Assembly (NCBI GenBank): GCA_963969395.1
Contig: OZ017805.1
Location: 11,036,001-11,100,000 of the forward strand
Direction: 5' to 3'
Length of the DNA stretch: 64,000 nt
Origin: Pseudoscleropodium purum
Taxonomy: Eukaryota > Streptophyta > Bryopsida > Hypnales > Brachytheciaceae
This document shows positions 51,841-61,099 of the stretch, in pieces (position 1 is the first letter of the stretch; each line of letters starts with the position of its first letter). The notes under the pieces are model-generated. The model saw only the letters and a program-made list of their open reading frames with translations, ran no database searches and was not told the DNA's origin. A program made the translations under genes and the position numbers.

Positions 51841-53049
51841 AAAAACAAGAGGGAAGGGAATAAACCATAAAAGGGGGTTCTGTAAGTAAAAAAGGAGTTA
51901 GATAAGAGGAGAAAAGCAAAAATTGAAGGAAAGAATGATATATCCACGGCCCAACTACACGCAACTACTCCACCTCAGCATTGCTTGCCAATAGAGGAAC
52001 CACAACAATGAAGGGAGATTAGAAGGTGGGATACTAAGTAGGAAACAAGAAGGAGGAATATGATAAATAGTGCACTAGCAATTAGAGTAGGTAGGGAATT
52101 CATGGGGTTCCATGGTAACCATAAGAATTAGGATTAATATGACAAAAAGGGGGAACACGTAAGAAAGAAGAGGAGTACCATTAAGGGCCTTGGGATTTGG
52201 ATCTATAGTTGTAAGATCCTTATGAATGCATTAGGTAGAATAGTTTTAGTATAGAAAGACAACGAGAGAAAGAAAGGGAGATAAAGAAAGGAGTTAGATT
52301 ACATGGGGTGATAGATCCTTTAGAGGTAAAGCGAAAGGGGGGGAGAACTCGACCCAATAAAACCCGAGCAACCAATGGTTGCAATGGACTACGAGGGGGA
52401 AGGCATAGATGAGATCATCTCCAACACCAGAAGCAATGAAGTGAACCATTAACTTAACCCTCGAGGTTCACCTTGGGTAGCATTGTTTTTGTACTCTCTA
52501 GTTGGTCCTAATCCACAAATATTGAATATATGATAGTAAAAATTGGGAGGGTGAATTTTTAGATTTGTAGAGTAGAAAGTGAGTTAAGTTTTCTTTCGGA
52601 AGGAATGTAGGAATTTCCAACCCCACCTCATAGAGATTGCTGGGATTGCCGCCAAGCACCATATAGGAAAAATATAGGGAAATGTAGAAGTTCACCCTTG
52701 GCCACAATAAACCAATAATCAATAGTTAGTTGGCAAGTCACATCATTGCGTCTCTAGGCATTTCTTTTGCTCATCTACAAAAAACACTATATTCATTAAA
52801 ATGAGAGTTTTTTAGAAAAATGAGAGTTCCAAAATACACAATTGTTTACAAATACAACAAATTTTGTTCTTTATAAAGAGTGAAAAACAATGTACTAATA
52901 CAAAAAGCATGTATGCGAATACAAGTTCCTTCTAAACAATGGAGTTTATAGAAAATAGCCATCATATATACAAGTATTAGTGTGTATACTATAGAATGAT
53001 AGTTTGTAGAGACTCTGAAAACTTTATAGTGGATACTATTGTTAATGCT
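51841..53049. other. no gene recognised
   Basis: Purine-rich at first, with GGGGGG-containing tracts (52337-52345), then AT-rich. The tract AAAGCGAAAGGGGGGGAGAA could be read as a polypurine tract of a retroelement, but no LTR follows it. Confidence 0.3.
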
Positions 53050-53500
53050 GCACATGCTGCTCAAAGACTATGCTAGAGGCATCACCACCACTGCAAATGC
53101 ATTGCGTTGAATGAAGTGGCCAAAACATCCAAAAAAAGAAGCCTTGGTGATAGAATGGTCTTGGAACCACTTGAGTCAACATAGGATATTGCAAAACAAA
53201 AAGAACAAGAGTGCAAACTTTGTATAACCTAACTCTACCTCTTCCTTGAGATGTACTCTTACACACCACAATGTACAAAGAGCAATGTAAGAGTATACAT
53301 CTCAAGGAGGATTTTCGAGTTTGACTATACATTTTTGCATTGTTGTTCTTTTTGTGTTGCAGTCTTTTTTGTTGACTCAAGTGGTTCCAAGACCTTCTTG
53401 TCACCTTCACTTTGGAGACACCATGGCTTCTTCCTTTCAACGTCCTACTTACAATAGTGATGATGCCCCAATACTTTCTCCACACAACCTATACTTTGCT
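53050..53500. repeat. long head-to-head inverted duplication (fold-back)
   Basis: Inner arms 53146-53266 and 53286-53403 pair at about 80% by eye, for example TCTTGGAACCACTTGAGTCA against TGACTCAAGTGGTTCCAAGA, and CCTTGAGATGT against ACATCTCAAGG, across a 19-base loop. Similarity continues outward: minus-strand ACTTCATTCAACGCA...GTGGTGATGCC matches plus-strand CTTCCTTTCAACGTC...AGTGATGATGCC, which is the first coding part of the pseudogene starting at 53424. So leader and start are duplicated in inverted orientation. Confidence 0.7.
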
Positions 53501-54300
53501 AAGACATCTTCTATCATTTAAAATTTACAATTGGATTCTAGACTTTACAATAGCCTTGTATAAGAAACCCAAAATGTTTTAATGGGAGAAAATATCCGAT
53601 ATTGTACTCTATACCTCCACTATGATGGACAAAAAGAGACCTAGCTCATGCCTGGTACTAAACATGTGTACTACGACTATGACCTACTTTTCAACTTCTC
53701 CAATACCTTCAATATTTCTAGTCTTTGACTATATTCACTACTACTTGCAGACCTTTGGCAAATGATCTCCCACCTTTACTTCTTCAAAGACCTTTCTTCC
53801 TCAACATCCCATGAACAACAGCTACCTTTAAGCCGCGCCTCTCCAACATGAGTTTGGCGTTGGCATCTTGGAACATTCAAGAATCTATGCCTGGAAACTA
53901 AAGGCAATGGGCCTTTGGACATTGACCCCTTTGCTTCATACATGCAAAAACTCCAAGATTGCTTCATCTAGACACCTTCCGTTGATGAAGGGTAGCGGGA
54001 AAGGAAGGAGGCAATAATTGGATGCACTTGGCATATTCCACTTGGAACCTTTGACCTCACCCCGTTCAAGTGCTTGGACATTCGTCCTCCCTGTAAAGCT
54101 TTCTTTGAGTAATTCGATCAGAACTAGATGGCGAAGTAGGTTGACCAATGAATCATAGTGGCAAAGGAGAGCAAGAAAGTGTAAAATGTGGTCTTCCACT
54201 CAAAGGATTGTTGACCTCATTGTCTTCAATAGTTTTGGTCAAAAAATCCATGGTTGAATTTGCTGTAGCGGCCAAACGAAGGATATTTTCGGTGCTTAGA
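53424..54300 (+). pseudogene. decayed gene of unknown family, single frame
   Basis: ATG in the context CACCATGGCTTCTTCC (good plant start context), opening MASSFQRPTYNSDDAPILSP. The same frame stays protein-like for about 290 codons, through ENIRYCTLYLHYDGQKE, LETKGNGPLDIDPFASYMQK and WHIPLGTFDLTPFKCLDI, but has more than a dozen stops and no frameshift. Nearly all stops are TAG, TAA or TGA where Gln, Arg or Trp would be natural, so decay was mainly by transitions. No domain recognised. Its 5' end is duplicated in inverted orientation just upstream (53050-53266). It converges on the minus-strand pseudogene ending at 54829. Confidence 0.5.
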
Positions 54301-54396
54301 ATAATATATTGCCCATAGTCCAAGATGGAGTCTGTAGATGTCGCTTAAGCTAATTCACCTTCTAAAATATGGGTAGCCGAGGTGCTCATCATCTAA

Positions 54397-54790
54397 TAAG
54401 AAAGACCAGCTAAGAACAAGACCGAAACTCAAATACGAAAATATTGAAGTGCAATGCAAAGGCCTAACAATGTAAGAATTTGAACAAAAGACAATACTTA
54501 GCCAAAACCTCAGAAAGAATTTATACATGTACATATGTAAGACAAACATTTGTACTTCAGGTCGAACCGAGCTAAAGCACACAAGTCCAAATACATGAAC
54601 TAAGCAACAAACTTGTGCACTTTAGATCACACCAAGTTGAAACATACAAGTTCGAATATATCACATACAAAATTGATTTCGCTTAAACCTTAGGAATGAA
54701 TTCACTAGAATCTACTACTTCAGGAATATTACTTAAAAAATAGATATTTACAATTTAGATTAGACCAAGCTAGAATGCACAAGTCGTTAA
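54397..54790. repeat. diverged short-palindrome repeats
   Basis: Three relatives of one motif: CTTCAGGTCGAACCGAGCTA (54556), CTTTAGATCACACCAAGTTG (54619) and ATTTAGATTAGACCAAGCTA (54757), each followed by a CACAAG or ATACAAG end. They resemble the CAATTTAGG...CCTAAATTG hairpins in the introns of the minus-strand gene, suggesting this is similar intron or flank sequence. Confidence 0.4.
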
Positions 54791-54828
54791 CGCAAATTCA
54801 ATTTCCCTAAAGACCCCAAGATCACAAC

Positions 54829-55899
54829 CTAACTCAAACTAGAGGAAGCACAAACTACTTCCATTAGCTTGTCATACTCCTTGCAATTCCTCTTGTTGCA
54901 AAGCATTTGACACCCAATTCTTCCAAGATCATTTTCCTTGAATGCCTTCACACCTTGGTCTTGAGCATTGTGCAATTGTTGAAACTAAGGAAACAAAATA
55001 TCAATAAGAAACGAGTCCCACGGACCACTCCCTCTATAATTCCACGAATCAGGTAGTATGACATTATGAGGCTTGTTCGTTATATGCTTCATAGGATTGT
55101 TGTCTACAATGATGGTATTGGCAGATGAGAAGCTTCCTTTGGAGCCTTTGAACAACATGTTTAGATTTTTAAGGAACAAGTCTTTGTCTGTTCCGAGCAC
55201 TTTGAAAGAGGTCAACTTTCCCGATCTCTCTCTCTGTTTCAGTGTCTAGTAGTAGTCTTGCCCAAGTATTTGGAAGGGTGGTAGAACATCTCAAAAAAGA
55301 TATTGTAAAATCATTTTAGTGGTGGATCTCTTCATAGAGCTCCACATTGAAATGATTGCAAATTTTCCAAGCTTTGAGAAGAAATTGGAGCAATGAGGCC
55401 GCATCCACATAGCTTTGAGTCTGACTAACGTGGGCTCGGTTGTGGACTGTGACTCTGAGAAGTCCCTCAATTTTTTGTGCGACAATCCCTTAGACTTCCA
55501 ATTTTCGCAGTCACATAGAATGCTAGTTAGGTCTAGGACAATGTTGATCTACTTGTCCACCATCCTGGACTAAATCTCTACTATCAAAATGAATAGAGCA
55601 TAGACAGTTAAGATTTTGCACTGCTCTCTTACAGTTATCATTAGAATAATATGAGTACAAGAACCCGTGGACCATAGTGTAATAGAAATAAGGAAGCATA
55701 TCTGTTGTAGAGAGGATTCAACAATAATTTCAGAAACGTAAAGCTTTGTCTCAGGATGAACAGGACTTGTAACCACCTTCTTTACTTCACTTTGTGGGCT
55801 TCTGAGCACTAGGATTTCATTAACGATGACAAACTCAGGATGCAATATAGGAAATGATGGTGCTACAAAAGCAGCGCGTGTTGTGGAGACATTGTGCAA
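54829..55899 (-). pseudogene. FCP1/NIF-type (HAD superfamily) phosphatase-like domain, broken
   Basis: A single minus-strand frame from 55899 to the stop at 54829. Motif order fits the FCP1 homology (NIF) domain: INIVLDLTSILCDC (motif I region), MRPHCSNFFSKLGKFAIISM followed by WSSMKR (the RP..xFL...W(S/T)S segment), a GQDYY-stop-TLKQRERSGKL segment, NTIIVDNNPMKHITNKPHNV (motif III region, usually DDS/DNS-P) and LPDSW, then an acidic/Leu C-terminal end. In the family the catalytic motif is DxDxT; here it reads DLTS, so the second Asp is missing even before counting stops. Stops interrupt at least four places (after VEI, VDK, QYLF and DYY). Known relatives dephosphorylate RNA polymerase II C-terminal domain or other phosphoproteins; this copy cannot. 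It may be the 3' part of the gene whose upstream exons lie at 56193-60369. Confidence 0.6.
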
Positions 55900-56192
55900 T
55901 TTTCTTAGCCCTAGAATACAAGAATTGAGACATGATGTTTTGTAAGACGTCGATATATTATAGCCTCAACATTTGAATGATAAAATACAAAACTAATTTC
56001 ATAATCTAGAACTCTATGGTTCAATCCACTACAAGTTTATGTTGCCAAAAAAATGATCTATCTACACTATAACTACAAGTGTAGCTCTATAATACAAATT
56101 AGCTCGAGTTGAGCTACAACAAATGACATTGAGTGATTACTTGGCACAACTTGTTGGTGGATCATTGGCATGATCGATGCTACATTCAGGCA

Positions 56193-57178
56193 CTACGTCT
56201 TGATGATCCATGGGCAAGTTGTGCCCATTATCAAACTGCTACTCTTCCCTTCTTTCCGCTTGGCTTGCAACACGTGCACCCTATGAAGTGGAGCTGATTT
56301 TCTCACGCGATGAGGAACTTTGGCTTGTACATGTTTGTCTTGCAAGAGGAGGTAGAGGGATAGAATCCAGAAGCCCCACTGGAAGAGGTGAACAAGCAGA
56401 AGCATCTCTTTGCAGAACCGAGAAAGCACTATTGTTGGATCCAGAGGGATTGTTTCCAATCAAGAGCTACTGCAAAGTGGATGCAAGTAGAAGCTGGCAA
56501 TTGGTTGGGCTTGATTCTTGTCGAAGTACACTTCCCACATTATTTGATTTGATTAGAGCTCCTTCCAGTTTAAATTCTCTTCTTCCAAGAAGAGATTCGC
56601 TAGAGTTTTGAAGTTCTCGGTTGAGGCTTCCTAGAACTTCCTATTCGCCATCCGATCTTCTTCTTGTTCACGCCTCATCGTCTCTTGCTATTTTAAGACA
56701 AAGGCTAGCGACTCCGACAAGGCCTCTAGAGGGTCAACCTTCTTCTTTTTGGCAAGCCAACTTTTCAAAACTAAAGTTTCAGTATTCAAGGTTTGGACTT
56801 CTAATGGATGCAACCTTGATGAGCTAGACAACCCCAAAATTGTTTGACATGCATGAGCACTCGACGTCATGATTTCCTTAAGCCCACCAAAATCTCCTTG
56901 GGTATTTTCCTCCTTCTCTTTTTTGTCCTCCTCCTCCTCTTTAATGGGCCTCTTCCCTCATTAAGTGGTAGGTGAGGCAATAGTTGTCAATCGAGTCCGT
57001 GCTCTTGTTGAATCAGAAGTCGACTGTGACTCAGTTGCATCGAAAGAATCTCATCATCCATTGTATACAACAAGTCTAGGAAGTCATCTTTATCAAGCAA
57101 TAGTCCAACAATGGTAATGTTTTGCCAGAGGTTGGTTTCACAATTAGGAACAGCTGCGAAGACATCAACAGTGCTCAT
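56193..57178 (-). pseudogene. exon-like remnant downstream of intron 2
   Basis: Begins at a good acceptor (TTGATTGCAG, ATG at 57178) with MSTVDVFAAVPNCETNLWQN and GLLLDKDDFLDLLYTMDDE. A frameshift near 57070 then leads into a frame that stays coherent to 56193: a Ser/Thr-rich piece, an acidic/basic linker (KEEEEDKKEKEENTQ), TSSAHACQTILGLSSSSRLH, and a charged helical stretch (QETMRREQEEDRMANRKF) with several stops. No known domain. It lies in line with the exons upstream, so it probably belongs to the same gene. Confidence 0.45.
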
Positions 57179-57464
57179 CTGCAATCAAGCAAATTACAAA
57201 AAACTCAGAACCATTGACGTGCAATTTAGGTGAGTTCGCCCTAAATTGCAATCCAAAGAACTCAAACTAAAGGCTTATAATGCTAATGACAACATTCAAA
57301 AAACTAAGAGTTCAAGGCTATGTCTGCAATTTAGGTTGATCTGCCCTAAACTTCAACCCAATTTAAAAGATTATAATCTCAATAACAACATACAGAAACC
57401 TCGAACTTCAAGACTGTGTTTGAAATTTCAATCAGACCAATCTAAATTACAATGGTGTACTTAC
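57179..57464 (-). other. intron 2 of the minus-strand pseudogene, with tandem hairpins
   Basis: Donor CATTA|GTAAGTAC and acceptor TTGATTGCAG| (286 bases). It holds two full and one partial copy of a roughly 100-base repeat starting at 57221, 57326 and 57424. Each repeat opens with a short palindrome, the first being GCAATTTAGGTG-AGTTC-GCCCTAAATTGC. Confidence 0.55.
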
Positions 57465-58817
57465 TAATGTAGCGCAAGTCATCTTGCTTCCAACAAAAAC
57501 AGAGAACACATTTGATCTTGGAAGGTAGAACTTCTTGATGATCCTGAGGTAAAACTCCATCCAGAGCTCTATAGTGTATATTTTAAATGGTAGCTCATTG
57601 TATTTCTTCATATTTTTGTACACAATTGTATTTGGAGCTCAGAATTCAGGTTCAATTCGGGTTTGCAAAGCATTGTCCTTGCTTTGGAGATTGATGAGGT
57701 GGACTTTCTTGAGTGTCGTTGCCGAATTCACCAGCAAATCATACAGCCTCTCATTTTTTGTTGGGTAGTAGTCAACAAAACTTTGATTGAAGGATCTCAA
57801 CACCTTGTTCTTCTTCACGAACGCAAGAACATGCAATTGATCAGTTTCATCTTCTACAATGAACAACCATGTCTTAATTTCTTCAAGCAGAGGTTGTTTC
57901 ATTTTTTGCTAAAACATTAACACCTCATAGAAGAATGGCTTCTCCATCATTGAATTCTCTTTCGCCAACACTCTGGGAATCATTTGAAAGTCAATCACTC
58001 CCAAGCTTATCATGCTAACTATGTCTAGTGTCCAAACATCCTCCAACCAATTCATATGCTTATTTTCTTTAATGTTGTAAGGATGCATTTGAGCGACGAA
58101 TGATGAAATTTGAAACTGGTTCTTCTTTTCCAAGAAGACTTTTAAAAAGGCTACTATTTTGAGATTGATGGTGCCCGTTGTCTTGTTTCTTGCTTTGGTT
58201 TGCTTGCCTATGGAAAAGTAAGCTTCACCAGGCCTCTTCAACAGCAAGTTCATTGTCTTGCTTAAAAAATAGCGGTTGTTCTTGAATGCTCTCTAATTCT
58301 CAATAATGAGCTCATTCTTTGTATTGAATAGGTCTAGGTTTGGGTTGATGAGATGGATCTCTTTCTTCACCATTTTCTTTTGCTTGACCCTCTCCACCTA
58401 ATCTTCGGAGTTGTAGCAGTCTTCTACGATTGTAGAGACTAGATTGATTATCACTTTGGGATATGTGTGGTGGCATTTCAAGCCTAACCAATTCAAAATG
58501 TGCCTGGCCATTCTCTTCAAATCATTATAGGTCAAGTTCCTAAGAGGTCTAAAGAAGTTCCAACTGAGAGCACAACTTTCTTGCTTCCAAATTTCCTTCT
58601 CATTTGAACTTTATCTTGGTCTCGAGGTCAATGAGCTCTTTATATGTAGTGTTGACAATTACTTCACTCCACACTTTGTAAACATCGTTGAGTGCAAAAA
58701 TAATCTTGAGCTTGTTGGTAAGCTTCAATTTCTCGTTTGCATCCTTCTTCTTTGAGAGCATGTGACTTTTGTTCACATCAATCATATCAAATCTGTGGTA
58801 AATTGCCTTCTCAAAAG
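57465..58817 (-). pseudogene. central exon remnant of the minus-strand pseudogene
   Basis: Lies between acceptor TTTCTTTGCAG|ACTTTT and donor ATTA|GTAAGT. It starts TFEKAIYHRFDMIDVNKSHM. After one or two frameshifts near 58590-58540 a frame runs to the donor with only a few stops, through HPYNIKENKHMNWLEDVWTL, DFQMIPRVLAKENSMMEK and TWLFIVEDETDQLHVLAFVK to VFVGSKMTCAT. The stops at 57909-57911 (F-stop-QKMK) and after EPEF fit CAG-to-TAG and CGA-to-TGA changes. No domain recognised; the product would be soluble and charged. Confidence 0.5.
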
Positions 58818-58954
58818 TCTGCAAAGAAATTAACTACATTAATTAACTCATGATTGTATTAAAAAAGATGAATGCAAAAGGAACTAAATAAACTTAAACA
58901 ACTAGATAATGTGAGGCCTATGCAATTTAGGGTAGTCCACCCTAAATTACTTAC
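58818..58954 (-). other. intron 1 of the minus-strand pseudogene
   Basis: Donor TTCAAG|GTAAGTAA and acceptor TTTCTTTGCAG| enclose 137 bases. The palindrome TAATTTAGGGTGGAC followed by TACCCTAAATTGC starts 4 bases after the GT, so the donor site sits at the foot of a potential hairpin. Confidence 0.55.
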
Positions 58955-60369
58955 CTTGAACTTCTGTGTATGAATACTCATCACTTTGTTTCGGGGTAGT
59001 GCTCCGCCAATTCCATCTCTTTTCGAAGGCTTTGGTCTTCCCATTGCTATCTAGAATGTTTGTCACCCACGATAGTGGAGCAAGTTGAAAATGGTTGGTG
59101 CAGTTATAGTAGGCGGAGATCATCTTCAACATCTTTGTATCTAGTGACCAACCATGAAGCAATTCTAGGTCTTGAAGTACTTCTTGACTTGGTCACTTAC
59201 ATTGCTTTTTTCTTCCATTATCAAGTTGCTAGCAACTATGTTGTGTTGGCCATTGATGATGTAGAAGAAATTGTCCATCACCTCCTCCCAATGTTTATAA
59301 GGATTTTTGGTGCCTTTTGGCAAAACCAGCATAACGTAGAGAGACTGCTTTACACTTTTGTTCGGCATGCTGACAAGGTAGTGCATCATCTCCTTCAGAA
59401 TCATGTCTTCTTTGACACGTACATAGAGCTTTGTAGGTGCATTCATCAATTTTTCAATGGGCAGCTCTTTCTTGTCACCAACTCTGAAAATGAATGCACT
59501 TTTTCTAAAAGTTCTTGTACAAAAGCACTAATGACTTTGTAGTCATGTTTTTGTTTCATCTTGAGTGCTTCGGGGATAGCATTTTTTCTTCAATATAACT
59601 TAGCGACTCTAGCCCTAACTGCTCAAATGCCTTTTCAATTGACTTTTTGGATGACCCTAATGCCAGCAGATTTCTTTGAGGCATTGTTGTTGGAGTTTGG
59701 GGGGACTTCTTGTTCTTTGTGCCCCGACTTTGTGCCCCCCCTATTTTTTTTTTATTGACAGTTGCCCTTCATCTTGACTACTTTGCTCTACAGATACCGT
59801 TCGGCCGGCCAAGAACAATCACTACATGGTATTCTTGTCTATAATGACCTCAAAGGTATTCATAAGAAGTGGATCTTTATACAAAGCTGCTTTCCAATTA
59901 ATAGGGTTCCGTCTTGGTTCTAGTATTTGCCTGCATTCGCTTTCTTCTCCAGTTGTTTCATTTCCACACTATATGGCGTGAGTTCTAGATTTGTCAGGAA
60001 TGGCGATATGTTGAAGTAAATCTTGGTTGTATTCACAAGAAGAGTGAAGTGGTATTGCTTGTTTGCTACAAGTGCATTGTTTGTGGTTACGTAGTGAATT
60101 TTGATTGTCGAGTAAACCTCCTTGGACACCTTCTTCACTTTCTCGTTGAACAAGATTGGAAGATATGCCTCTATTTTCCTATACTTCATGTTGAAGTGCA
60201 TGTTGTCTGTATGAGGCACCATCTTCAAACACCATGCTTCTACCTCTTTGGGATTTGTAAATTCCCACCAATCTCCTTCGATCATCATTTCATTAACGTT
60301 GGCATCTTTAGGATTGTCATCTTTGACTTTCATGAAGTGCACTTTTAGTGTATTGATAAACTCTTCCAT
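58955..60369 (-). pseudogene. 5' exon of the minus-strand pseudogene
   Basis: Starts ATGGAAGAGTTTATC at 60369 (MEEFINTLKVHFMKVKDDNP) and runs 149 codons without a stop, including GDWWEFTNPKEVEAWCLKMV and NKQYHFTLLVNTTKIYFNIS. It then continues through at least three frameshifts: NPINWKAALYKDPLLMNTFE, a linker, SIEKAFEQLGLESLSYIEE, KEDMILKEMMHYLVSMPNKS and SWVTNILDSNGKTKAFEKRW, to the intron donor at 58954. Protein family unknown; I have only a general impression that such proteins recur in conifer gene sets. The start region is duplicated in inverted orientation upstream (60456-60531). Confidence 0.5.
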
Positions 60370-60531
60370 CCTAAAAAGGGACGAACATTTTGTTAGTTGG
60401 ATGATACAATTTAAGACGGAGCACCCTAAAGTGCACCTAACTAAAGTAGTTACTCTGTCTTAAATTGTATCATCCAAATAACAAAATGTTCGTCCCTTTT
60501 CAGGATGGAAGAGTTTATTAATACAAACATA
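60345..60531. repeat. head-to-head inverted duplication of the gene's 5' end
   Basis: Arms 60345-60420 and 60456-60531 pair with only a handful of mismatches over about 75 bases across a 35-base spacer. Each arm reads outward TTAAATTGTATCATCCAA, then ACAAAATGTTCGTCCCTTTT, then AGGATGGAAGAGTTTAT. The second arm therefore carries the pseudogene's leader, ATG and first codons (MEEFIN) on the plus strand and then loses similarity. Confidence 0.8.
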
Positions 60532-60538
60532 AAGTATG

Positions 60539-61050
60539 CACTTTAAGGCGCTCCATCCTAAATTATATATTTGTGTATTTTTGAACACTGTTTTTTATTG
60601 CATTTTAGACCTACAATATTCATCAACGAGATTTAATTTTTGTTTTCCCAGGGATGGAATTCAGGTTAGTTGGTTGTTAATTGCATGCTTCTATATCTTT
60701 AAGTATTATTTTTTTCAAGGTTTAATATTTCCCTCACTTTCGAAAAGAATTTTTTTTTTTTTACTATTAGGTGTGCAATTTACGACGGTCATTTCTAAAT
60801 TGTATGTTTGTATTCTACTAGTTGTTATTTTATGTTTTAAAAAGAGTTACAATTAGGGAAGGTTTAACAATTTGTCTACTTGCTTTTGGTTTTAATGTAA
60901 TTTAAGGCAATTTGTCCTTAATTGCATATTTTTTGGTTTGAATTTTCATATTCTTAAGGCAGTAGAGGTAACAAAGTTTGAAAATGACGGACAATTTGTC
61001 AACTTTTTTCTTGTAGGATTGCAGTTTAGAGCGGTCCCCTCTAAATTGCA
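60539..61050. repeat. cluster of small palindromes, about 122-base spacing
   Basis: Relatives of CAATTTARRGCGGTCNCCTC followed by TAAATTGCATGTTTG at about 60539, 60775, 60897 and 61021, spaced 236, 122 and 124 bases. Each has arms of 8-10 bases around an 8-10 base core. Same motif as in the introns at 57.2-57.45 and 58.9 kb. Confidence 0.65.
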
Positions 61051-61099
61051 TGTTTGCAAACTACTATTGTCATTTTCTATAAAATGTGTCGTACTTGCA

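Noticed and set aside
51623..51964. Ser/Leu/Pro-rich open frame on the minus strand and the Lys/Ser-rich plus-strand frame
   Set aside because: Both are by-products of the roughly 30-base purine-rich minisatellite.
52330..52350. Polypurine tract of a retroelement
   Set aside because: No LTR-like sequence beginning with TG follows, and no retroelement coding region precedes it.
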